Positions 9,045 to 21,000 of a stretch of DNA of 64,000 nt are shown piece by piece. The stretch covers positions 11,501-75,500 of the forward strand of contig CAZJQD010000015.1 of NCBI GenBank assembly GCA_964548165.1, in the 5' to 3' direction. The notes under the pieces were generated by a model, which searched no databases, was not told the DNA's origin, and saw only the letters and a list, made by a program, of their open reading frames with translations. How positions within the stretch are numbered: position 1 is the stretch's first letter; each line of letters opens with the position of its first letter. This DNA comes from CAZJQD01 sp964548165 [NCBI: uncultured bacterium] (GTDB taxonomy: Bacteria > UBA8481). Made by a program: the position numbers and the translations under genes.

Positions 9045-12000
9045 CGGATCACCGCGACCTTGTCGACGAGCCGGGTCCCGTTCGGGGCCTCGACGATGAC
9101 GTAGTACACGCCGGACGCAACCGGTCGGTTCATCTCATTGCGGACATCCCACTGGTAGGTTCCCCCCGTGGCGAAGACACGGTCCAGGATTCGCTCGCCC
9201 AGGATTGTGACAATCCTCAGGCGCGAGCCCGCGGGCACGTTCTCGATGAGGATGCCCGAGTTGAGGATTCCAGCCACGTACTCGATACCGTCGTCGAGGA
9301 TACCGTTGTTCGGGCGCCACGGATTCGGGTAGACGCGGACGCTCCCGGCGGTCGTATTGGCGGAGACCCCGATGAGGGTGAAGATCGTGAGGTGGTTGAC
9401 CGTGGCGGTCACCATGTTCCGTTCCTTATCCTGCGCCGTGCCTGGGACGAGGATCCAGCGGTTGAGGTCCTCATCGAGGTAGTACATCTGGAGCGTCTGC
9501 TCCTCGACGTTGGTGTTGTCGACGAGGTCGTTGTTGTCGAGGTCGGGGTAGGTAATGGTAATCGTGAGGTTGGTATCGTATTGGCGGACGTACTCCCCGG
9601 TGGCGCGGTTGCGGATGTAGAACTGGTGCTCGGGGCGTACCTCGAGCGGCAGGACGGTGCGGCCGCCCTGGGCCCTCATCGCGTCGTTGGCGGCGTCGGT
9701 CTTCTGGCCCTGCACCCGCGACTCGGTCGCGTAGTCGAAGTAGGGTTCGACGATCAGGTCGTAGCCCGAGGTGTCGAACATGCCTGCCGGAATGACCATG
9801 ACGCCCTCGGAGACCGTCGTATCGCGACGCCCGACAATGACGAGCGGGGTGACGCCGGAGCCCGTGATGATGACGTTCGGGTAGTAGGTCTCGCCGACCA
9901 GGGTGACGCGGAGCCAGAGCTGGGCGTCTTCGGCCCTCGTGTAGACGTAGTTGGTGGAGTCGCGGACGAGGTAGGTCCGGAATTCCGTGAACCTGCCCGT
10001 GCCACCGCGGGAGTCGATGATCTCGGCCGTGAACGGCTCGCCGTCGAGGCCCGGGAGCGTCTCACCGTTGATGCCGGTCGGGACGAAGGTGAACCGGTAG
10101 GTGTCTGAACCCGTCTTCGTGCGGAAGACGTTGATCTGCTGGATGAGGCCGGTGAAGGTGGAAACGACTCGCACGACGGCCGTCTTGCGGTCGGCGAGAT
10201 CGTCGGGATCGGTGTAGACGACTGAGAGCGTATCGCCGATGCGGCCAAAGAGGCGACCGGAGCCGGAGAGCGAGTCGGCAGGAGCCTTCGAGACCGGGAG
10301 CCCGGCGATATCGAAGATGCCCGAGTTCACGGCAGTCTCGGTGAGGATGATGGTCTCCGTCTCGCCCGTGGCCGGGTTAGTGACGACCACGGTAATCGTC
10401 TCGGCGAGGAACGCGTTCAGGTTCTGGTCGGCGTCGGTGACGGTCGGGTAGAGCGTTTCGCCTTGTCGGAGGCTTGCGGTGCACGAAAGAGCCGAGGACG
10501 CCGAGGCGGGGAAGGCCGTCAGCGTGATGGCCTTGCTGTCCGAAGGCGTCAGCGGGTCCTGGTAGCGAATCGTGACCGTGTCGCCGGGGAGGAAGGCCAT
10601 CGTGTCGGAGTTGGAACCGGAGTCGCGCGGATCGCTCGACGTCTTCAGCTTCGTCACGTCGAAGATACCCGAGTTGGAGTCGGTCTCGTAGAGGATGAGG
10701 ATCTCGGTCTCGCCCGTGCGGTTGTTGGTGATGACGATCGCGATCGTGTCTATCCGGCCGCCGTTCGTGTTCTGGTCGGAGTCGCGGACCACGATCGGGA
10801 GGCTGTCGCCGATGACGAGGCGGGGCGGCGAGTCGATGGACGAGGTGGCGGAGGGGGCCAGGACCGGGATGCCGGCGGACGCGAGCGAGTCGGCGGGTGT
10901 CGAGGGATCGAGGTAGCGGACGACGAGCGTGTCCGCCGCGATCGCGAACATGAGGCCCGAGTGAGAGAGCGAGTCGGCGGCGGATCCGGAGACCGTCAGC
11001 CCGGCGATGTTGAAGACGCCCGAGTTGGAGTCGGTCTCGGTGAGCACCAGAGTCTCCTGCTCGCCCGTGCGCGGATTGAGGATGGTGACCGCCAGGGTCT
11101 CCGTCCGCGTGCCGTTCGCGTTACGGTCGGTGTCGGTGACGATGGCGTAGACCGTGTCGCCGATGCGGACGGACGCGGGATAGACGGCGGTCGCCAATGA
11201 TGGCGCCGGGATGAAGCTGCCGCCCGAGAGCACGAAGCTGTCGAACGGATCGTTCGGGTCGGTGTAGCGGACCGTGAAGGAGTCGGCGGGCAGGGCGTAG
11301 AGCGTGTCGTTGTCGACGGAGTCGCCAGGAATCCGTGAGATGGGCAGAGAGGTGACATCGAAGACGCCCGAGTTCGAGTCGGTCTCGTAGAGGATGACAA
11401 GCTCGGTCTCGCCCGTGCGCTCGTTGCGGATGATGACCGCGATCGTGTCGATCCGGAGGACGTCGAGGTTCTGGTCGGTGTCGCGGATGACGGGCGTGAT
11501 GCTGTCGCCGATACGAACGGACCCGGAGACCGTGCCGCCGGCGCCCGTGGTGTCCGGCCAGACCAGGATGCCGCCGGAGCGCGTGGAGTCGGTGGGCGTG
11601 GTGGCGTCCTGGTAGGCGACCACCAGCGTGTCGCCGGGGCGGACGTAGAGGGTCTCGGTCGCGAACGTCGCGTCGGAGGCGCGGCCGGACGTCCGGATCG
11701 GCGTGACGTCGAAGACGCCCGAGTTCGAGTCGGTCTCGTAGAGGACGTACGTTGAGGTCTCGCCGGTGCGGCCGTTGGTGACTGTGACGGTGATGGTGTC
11801 GACGCGGGCGAAGTCGCGGTTGGCGTCGGTGTCGGTCACGACGGGGCGCGTGCTGTCACCGACGGACAGAGAGGTGACGAAGATGCCGGAAGACGATGAG
11901 GCCGACAGGGACGCCGTGATGCCGGCAGTGACGCGGCTGGAGTCGGTGGGGTCGCCGGGATCGGTGTAGCGGACGGTCAGGGTGTCGCCAGGGCGCAGGT

Positions 12001-15000
12001 AGAGCGGCTGGCCGGACCCGGAGTCGGCGGGATTGCCGGACGTGGTGACTGTGGTGGAGTCGAAGACGCCCGTGTTCGGGCCGGTCTCCAGGAGCGTCAG
12101 CGTGATCGTCTCGCCGGTGCGCTCGTTGACAAGCGTGATGGTGATGGAGTCGACGATGTCGACGTCGCGGTTGCGGTCGGTGTCCGTGACGAAGATGCCC
12201 GTGATGGTCTCGCCGATGACGATGGCCGGGACGGTGACGGTCGACCCCGAGTTGGAGGGCGTGGGCACGATCAGCGGGGTGTCGAGACGCGAGCTGTCGG
12301 TGGGCGTGAAGCGATCGGTGTAGGTGACCGAGAGCGTATCGCCGGCGCGGACGTAGAGGCGGCCGGAAGCGGTAGAAGAGTCGGCGGGGGAGCCGGAGGT
12401 CGGGAGCGCGGTGACGTTGAAGATGCCGGTGTTGGGGCCGCCGGACTCCGTCAGGACGACGGCCTCGGTCTCGCCCGTGGCCGGGTTGGTGATGAGCACG
12501 GTCACGGTATCGAGGACGGCGATGTCGCGGTTGGCGTCGGTATCGCGGAGGACGACGTAGAAGGAGTCACCGATGCGGGTGAGGCCGTCCGCGGTCATGG
12601 AGGAGGCCGTGGCTACGGGGGAGACCGTGATCGCGGCGACCGCGCGCGAGGAGTCGGTCGGGTCGCCCGGGTCGATGTAGCGGACCGAGAGCGTGTCGCC
12701 GGGCCGCAGGTAGAGAGGCTGGCCGGACCCCGAGTCGGCGGGGTTGCCGGAGGTGGTGACCGCTCCGGAGTCAAAGACGCCCGAGCTCAGCCCGGTCTCG
12801 GTCAGGACGAGCGTGATGGTCTCGCCCGTGCGCTCGTTGATGAGCGTGATGCTGATGGTATCGATGAGATCGACGTCGCGGTTACGGTCGGTGTCCGTCA
12901 CGAAGATGCCCGTGATGGTCTCGCCGATGACGATCGACGGCAGGGTCACGGTCGAGCCCGAGTTGGTGGGCCGCGGCAGGATCAGGGGCGTGTCCAGGCG
13001 CGAGGAGTCGCTGGCATTGTAGCGGTCCTGGTAGAAGACGACCAGGGTGTCGCCGCTTCGGACATAGAGGCGGCCGGATCCAGTGACGGAATCAATGGGA
13101 TTGCCGGAAGTCGGGAGCGGAGTGACATTGAAGACGCCGGTATTCGCTCCTCCGGACTCGATGAGGATCACCGATTCGCTCTCGCCGGTGACCGGGTTGT
13201 AAACGGTCACGAGGACGGTGTCGATGACATTGAAATCCCGATCTGCGTCCGTATCGCGCACGATCACGTAGAACGAGTCGCCGATGAGGGTGGTTCCGTC
13301 GGCGCGAAGGATGGAGATGGTCGGGAGCGGGGTTGCGATCAGGGCGGAGGTGACTCGGGACGAATCCGTGGGGTCCGCGGGATCGACGTAACGGACGGAG
13401 ATGGTGTCGCCGGGTCGCAGGTACAGGGGCTGGCCGGAGCCGGGGCCGGAGTCCGCGGGATTGTCCGTGGTCCGGACGGTTCCGGAATCAAAGACGCCCG
13501 TGTTCGGGCCCGTCTCCAGGAGCGTGATGGTGATCGTCTCGCCGGACCGCTCATTGATAACGGTGACGGTGACCGTGTCGATGATATCCGCGTCGCGGTT
13601 GCGGTCCGTGTCCGTGACGAAGATACCCGTGATGGTCTCGCCGACCGTGATGGCGAGGACGGTCACCGTGGACCCGGAGTTCGAGGGCGTCGGGACGATG
13701 AGCGAGGTATCGAGGCGCGCGGAGTCTGTGGGATTGAAGCGATCGATGTAGACGACCGCGATCGTGTCTCCAACGCGGACATGGAGGCGTCCGCTGCCCG
13801 ACGTGGAATCGGACGGGGACCCGGACATCGGGAGCGCGGTGATGTTGAAGAGACCCGTATTGGCGCCACCGGACTCGATGAGGATCACGGCCTCCGTCTC
13901 GCCGGTGGCCGGATTCGTGACGACCACGGTCACGGTATCGAAGACACTGATGTCCCGGTTGGCGTCGGTATCGCGAACGACGATGAAGAACGAGTCGCCG
14001 ATGCGTGCCACGGAATCGGCGCCGAGTTGGGATGCCGTTGCCGGCAGGAACGCGGTGATCTCGGCGGAGGAGAACGAGTCCGTCGGGTCGTTCGGGTCGA
14101 CGTAGCGGATGACGATCGAGTCGCCGGGTCCGGCAAAGATGGTGTCATTGTCGACCGTGTCGGACGGCGTTCTCGAGACGGGGACGACCGTGACATCAAA
14201 CACGCCCGAGTTGGAGTCGGTCTCATGCAGGATGACGACCTCGGTCTCGCCTGTCCGCAGGTTCGTCACCGTCACCGAGACCGTGTCGATGCGCTTGCCG
14301 TCGAGGTTCTGGTCGGTGTCACGAATGATGGGAACAAGGCTGTCGCCGAGGCGCACCGCGATCGGGAACGTGCCGGATGAAGGCGTCGTGTCCTCGTAGA
14401 GGACGATGGGGCCGCCGGTTACGGAGTCGCTCGGGTCGTTCGGATCGACGTAGAGAACGGTCAAGGTGTCGGCCGCCAGCGCGAAGAGCGTGTCGTTATC
14501 GATGGAGTCCGAAGGCGACCGGGACAGGAAGAGTCGCGTCACGTTAAAGACGCCGGAGTTGGAGTCGGTCTCCACGAGTGTGAGGATCTCGGTCTCGCCG
14601 GTGCGCCGGTTCGTCACCGTCACCTGGATCGTGTCGATACGCGTTCCGCTGAGGTTCTGATCGCTGTCGGTGATGGTCGGCGAGAGGCTGTCCCCGGCCT
14701 TGAGCGCAGCGGGGAAGACCCCGGTGGCGGCCGTCGTGTCGATGACGACGGGGATCGGGTTCGAGACGACCGAATCCCAGGCATCCTGCGGATCGCTGTA
14801 GCGGATGATGAGCGTGTCCCCGGCCAGGGCGAAGAGGCGGCCGTTCCCGGAGAGGGAATCGGAGAGCGCCTGGGTGGCCTGGAGCGTATCGTTGCCGCCG
14901 AAGGTCGCGGAGCTGGCCCCGGACTCGGTCAGCACCAGGATCTCCGTTTCGCCCGTGCGCATGTTCGTGACGGTGACAACGAGGGTCTCCGTGGAGCCGA

Positions 15001-18000
15001 AGACCCGGTTGGCATCCGTGTCGCGCAGGACGGCGCTGACGCTGTCGCCCACGCGGATCGCGGAAGGGAATGTGCCGGTGGAGGTCGTGGTCGGGACGAC
15101 GATGAAGGTGCCCTCGACCGACCAGAGACCCCTGAGTTGGCCGCCGTCGACGGCTTGGGCGGCCCAGTAGTAGGTTCCCGCGGTCCTCAGGTAGAAGAGG
15201 GCGGTATCGCCGTTCTGGACGTTGCCGATGAGGAGCGGACCGGTGGAGTCCGCGACGATCGTATCCGCGGCGAGAATATTGGCACCGCCCGGAACGGTTC
15301 CGATCCGCAGGTTGTAGGTCAGTCCGGCAGCCGGCGTGGTATCCGTCGTGACCGGTGACCAGGCCAGCGTGACGGTCTCGGAGAAGACCGTGCCGTTCGC
15401 CGTGACGAGCCCGGGCGCCGCGGCGCGGAGGTTCGCCCTCGGCGTCTCGAGATTCTGCACGATGAGCAGGCGCTTCTGCGTGCCGTCATCGCCGAGCGCG
15501 GCCAGGTCCAGGTCCCCGTCCCTGTCGTAGTCCGCGAATCCGAGCGACGCATTGCCCAGGCCGGTCCCGGCGCCCAGGGGCTCGCTCTGGATCGCGAACC
15601 GCCCGGATTCATTGCGGTAGATGATGAAGCGCGGCGCTGATCCGTCGTGTCCGGCGACCGCGAGGTCCACGTCCCCGTCGTTGTCGAAATCGCCCCACGA
15701 TACCGCGGAATACTGAAGGCCCGAGCTTGCGCCCAGAGGCTGCGTCTCGACGCTGAAGGAGGCGCCGCCGTCGTTGCGATAGACGAGGAAGCGTCGATTG
15801 GCGCCGTCGTGCCCCGTCACGGCGAAGTCGAGGTCTCCATCGGTGTCGAAATCGGCCCATGCGAGCGAGGCATCCAGGACGCCGAGCCCGGCGCCCATCG
15901 GCTCGGCCGCGAGCGTGAAGGCGCCACGGTCGTTGCGGTAGAGGAGCAGGCGCGGCTGGAACGTGAGGTTGTCGCGGCCCGCGACGAGGAGGTCGAGGTC
16001 ACCATCGCGATCGAAATCGCCCCACCGCGTCGTGGCACCCGCCGTGGCATCTCCGGAAAGCCCCTTGCCCGCGCCCAGCGGCTCCGCGTTAAGGCTGAAA
16101 CTGCCACTGTCGTTGCGATAGATCAGCAGGCGCCGGTTACCGCTGCCGTCAATGCCGGAGGCGACGAAGTCGAGATCCCCGTCGTTGTCATAGTCCCCCC
16201 ACTCGGTGCTGGCCGCGTCGAGACCGGCGTTGGCACCCATGGGTTCCGCGAGCAGGGTGAAAGCGCCGCCGCCATCATGGCGGAAGACGACCAGGCGGCG
16301 GTTGCCGCCATTGTCTCTCCCCACCGCCACGAGATCGAGATCGCCATCCGCGTCGTAATCGCCCCAGTCGAAGGATCCGGAGCGAAGGCCGAGGCCGGCC
16401 CCCATGGGCTCTGCAACCGCCGAGAACGTGTTTTCCCCGTCGTTGCGGTAGAGGAGGAACCTGGTCGCGGCGGTCAGGTTGTCCTGGCCCATCACTCCCA
16501 GGTCGAGATCGCCGTCGCGATCGTAATCGGCCCAGCGGAGGAAACCGAGGTTCAGGCCCTTGCCCGTGCCCAGGGGTTCTCCCACGACCGACCAGCCCAG
16601 GAAGTAGGCTCGGATACGATCAGTGATGAGGGAATCCGTGGACGTGCGCGGATCCTGGTAGAGAACCTGGATCGAATCGCCGGCCCTGGCATAAAGGCGC
16701 CCGCTTCCCGAGACCGAGTCCGCGGATGCGGCGCTGACGTAGAGAACGAACGAGTCGAAGACGCCCGAGTTGACGCCCGTCTCCGTCAATGTCAGCGGCT
16801 CCGTCTCGCCCGTCTGCTCGTTCCGGACGATGACCGTGATGGTATCCAGCCGATCGACATCGAGGTTCTGGTCCCTGTCTCGAATGAAAACGCCCGCCAG
16901 GGTATCGCCGATACGGGCGCGTGTGTCCGTCATGAAAGAGTCGGCGGTCGTGACCGCGGGCAGGGCGACTCCGGTATCCACGGTTCGCGAGTCGGCGCTG
17001 TTGTAGCGGTCCTGGTAGAAGACCGAGAGCGTGTCGCCGGCGCGGAGGTAGATGGTGCCATTGGCGGAGATCGAATCGGACAGGTTCCCCGTGGTGCCCA
17101 GCTTGACCACGTCGAAAACGCCCGTGTTGGCGCCGCCGGACTCCGTCAGCGTGACGGCCTCCGTTTCACCCGTGGCCGGGTTGGTGATGATGACCGTCAC
17201 GGTGTCGAGGACGAGGATGTCGCGGTTGGCGTCCGTGTCCGTGACGACGATCGCGAGCGAGTCGCCGATCCGGAAGGATGAGTCCGTGGATAGGAGGGCA
17301 GCCGAGAAGAGCGGACGAACCAGGAGCGAGGCGGAAACCAGGCTGTCCGAGGCGGTTGCGGGGTCCTGGTAGGTCGCGAAGATCGTGTCGCCGGCGCGGA
17401 CGAAGAGCGTGCCGCTATTGGAGGCGGAGTCGGCCGGGTTCGCCGTGGATCCCAGCACGAGGGAATCGAACGTCCCGGAGTTGACGGTGGTCTCCCGGAG
17501 AATGACGGTCTCGGTCTCGCCGGTCCGCGCGTTAACGATGACGACCGTGATCGAGTCGGTGATATTGACGTCCAGGTCGCGGCTGTAATCGCGCACGTAG
17601 AGGCCGATGATCGAGTCGCCTATCCTGACGGAGGTCTCCGTCAGGAACGACCCGCTGTTGGAGTCCATCGGCACGGCGTAACCGGTGTCCACCCGCGCGG
17701 AATCGGTGGCATGGAAGCGGTCCTGGTAGAAGACCGAGAGCGTGTCTCCGGCGCGCAGGAACATCGTGCCGTTGCCGCTTGTCGAGTCAGCGGGATTGCC
17801 GGTGGTGCCGAGCCGGGTGATATCAAAGATGCCGGAGCTCGCCGTCCCGGACTCCACCAGGACCAGGGACTCGGTCTCGCCCGTGGCCAGGTTGGAGATG
17901 ACGACGCTCACGGTCTCAAAGGCCAGCGCATCGCGGTTGCCGTCTGTGTCGGTGACGATGATGTGGAAGGAGTCGCCGATGACGACGCGGGAGTCGGTCG

Positions 18001-21000
18001 AGAGGATCGCGCTCGTCAGGATGGGCAGGACCGTGATAGGCCCGGCCTGGGCGGTATCCACCCCGACGCGCGTGTCGGTGTAGAGGATGACGATCGTGTC
18101 CCCGGCGCGAACCCAGAGTCGCCCGCCCTGGGAGAGGGAGTCCGCGATGCCGCCCGATGTCCCGATGAGGGCGGAGTCGAAGACGCCCGAGCTGACGCCG
18201 GTTTCGTAGAGCGTGACCGTCTCGGTCTCGCCGGTGCGGCTGTTGGTGACAACGACCTGGACCGTGTCGATGCGGTCGGCGTCGAGGTTGCGGTCGGCGT
18301 CCCTGACGAAGACGCCTGTCAGCGTATCACCGACACGGATGGTGTCAGGCGAGTAGGAGCTGGAGGACGCGGTGGGCGCGGGACGCCCGAAGGCGGTGTC
18401 GACGCGCGAGGAATCGGTGGTGATGCTGCGATCCTGGTAGGTCGCGATCAGGGTGTCCCCGGGCCGGATGTAGATCGATTCGGTCGAGACCAGCGAGTCC
18501 GCGGGGTTCGAGGAGGTGAAGAGCGGCGCGGTGTCGAAGATTCCCGCGTTGACTCCCACCTCCCAGAGCGTGACGACCGTCGTCTCGCCGGTTGCCGGGT
18601 TCGTCACGGTGACCGTGACCGACTCCTGCAGGAGCACATCGCGGTTGGCGTCGCCATCCGTCACGGTGATGAACGTGGAGTCTCCGATGCGGAAGGAGGT
18701 GTCCATCGTGATAGACGACGCCGTGGCGCCCCGGACAAGGATGCGGATGGTCACAAGCGTGTCGGCGGGAGCGAAGGTCGAATCGATGTAGTCGACGACG
18801 AGCGAGTCTCCGGCGCTCGCGGTGAGCCTACCTGAGCCGGAGAGAGAGTCGGCGGCGCTTGCGGTGACGAGAAGGAGCGACGAGTCGAAGACCCCCGAGT
18901 TGACGCCGGTCTCGTAGAGCGTGACGAGCTCGGTCTCGCCCGAGATCGCATTGCGCACGATCACGATGATCGAGTCGATGAGGTCGACATCGAGGTTGCG
19001 GTTGGCGTCGCGGATGAAGACGGACGTGAGCGTCTCGCCCTGGAAGAGCTGGAGGATATTCACCCAGGAGTCGGCGGCGCTGGCGCCCCTGTACGCGTAG
19101 CCCGTGTCGACGCGCGAGGAGTCCGAGGCCGTGTAGCGGTCCTGGTAGAGGACGGCAAGGGTGTCGCCGGACCGGAGATACAGGGTCCCCGTCGTGGAAC
19201 CGGAATCGGCAGGGTTGTCGGTCGTGCCGAGGCCGGCGGTATCGAAGTATCCGGAATTGACGCCGATCTCCCAGAGCGTGACTGTCTCCGTCTCGCCCGT
19301 CGCCGGGTTCGTGATCGTCACCGTCACGGATTCCTGTACCAGGATGTCGCGGTTCTGATCGCTGTCGCGGACCGTGATGAAGTAGGAGTCCCCGATCCGG
19401 ACGCGCGAGTCCGCGTTGGTCGCGGAGTTCGTGAGCGGTTCGATGACGAGGATGGCGGCAGAGACGAGCGAGTCGGCGGCGGCAAAGGGGTCGGCGTAGT
19501 CCATGACAATCGAGTCGCCGTTGCGCGCGTAGAGGCGGCCGGAGCCGGCGCCCGAGTCCGACGGGTTCTTGGAGACGGCGAGGGAGACGGAGTCGAAGCC
19601 GGCAAAGGTCACGCCGGTCTCGGTCAATTGAACGGTCTCCGTCTCTCCCGTCTGGACGTTGCGGACAATGACCGTCAGCGAATCGCGGAAGTCGACGTCG
19701 AGGTTGCGGTTCGCGTCGAAGAGGAAGAGGCCGGCCAGGGAATCGCCGAGGTTGAAGGTTAACGTATCGACGCGCGACGTCGCCGTGGTCTGTGCGGGCA
19801 GGGCATAGCCGGTGTCGAGGCGCGAGGAGTCGGTGCCGACGTAACGGTCCTGGTAGAAGAGCGAGAGCGTGTCGCCGGGGCGAACGTAGAGCGTGCCGGA
19901 GGCCGAGCCGGAGTCGGCGGGGCTGGAGGTTGTGCCGAGCCCTGCCGTGTCGAACGTGCTGGAGTTGACGCCAATCTCCCAGAGGACGATCGATTCCGTC
20001 TCGCCCGTCGCCGGGTTCGTGACGACCACGGTGACGGATTCCTGGAGCAGCAGGCTCCGGTTGTTGTCGCCGTCGACGACGGTGATGAAGAGCGAGTCGC
20101 CGATGCGGAACTGCGAGTCCATGGCGATCGTGGAATTGGTCGCGGCGCGGCCGAGAATGCCGTTGGTGGTGAGCGAGTCGCCGCCGGTGGTGGAGTCGAG
20201 GTAGTCGACGACCAGCGAGTCGCCGGCGCGGATGTAGAGCTTGCCGGTCCCCGAGAGCGAGTCGAGGAGATTCCCGGAGGTCAGGATGACGTCGGAGTCG
20301 AAGACGCCCGAGTTGACGCCGGTCTCGTAGAGGAAGACGACCTCGGTCTCGCCCGTGGTCGCGTTCCTCGCGGTGACGGCGATCGAGTCGATGAGGTCGA
20401 TATCGAGGTTCCGGTTGAGATCGCGGATGAAGATCTGCCCGAGCGTCTCGCCCTGGAAAAGCTGGGTGATGTTGACCCACGACTCGGCGGTCGTCGCGGG
20501 CGGGACGGCGTGGCCGGTGTCGACGCGGGCGGAGTCGCCGGTGTTGTAACGGTCGACGTAGACGATCGAGAGCGTGTCGCCGTTCCGGACGTACATCGTT
20601 CCGGTGGCGGACGCGGAATCGGCGGGGTTCCCGGTGGTTCCAAGCTTGACGACGTCGAAGATGCCGGTATTCGCGCCGCCTGACTCTGTCAGGATCACGG
20701 CCTCGGTCTCGCCCGTGGCCGGGTTCGTGATCATGACCCTCACGGTGTCGAAGGCGAGCTCGTCGCGGTTGGCGTCTCCGTCTGTGACCACGATAAGGTA
20801 GGAATCCCCGACATAGAAACGCGTGTCTGAAGTGATCACCGACGCGGTGAGGGCGGGAACGACCGTGATCGGGCCGATGAGCTTCGTGTCGGTGGTCGTG
20901 TGCGTGTCGGTGTACGAGACGAGGAGCGTGTCGCCGTACCGGACGTAGAGCGTGCCGTTCTGGGCAACGGAATCGAGGATGTTGGAGGTCGTTCCGATGA

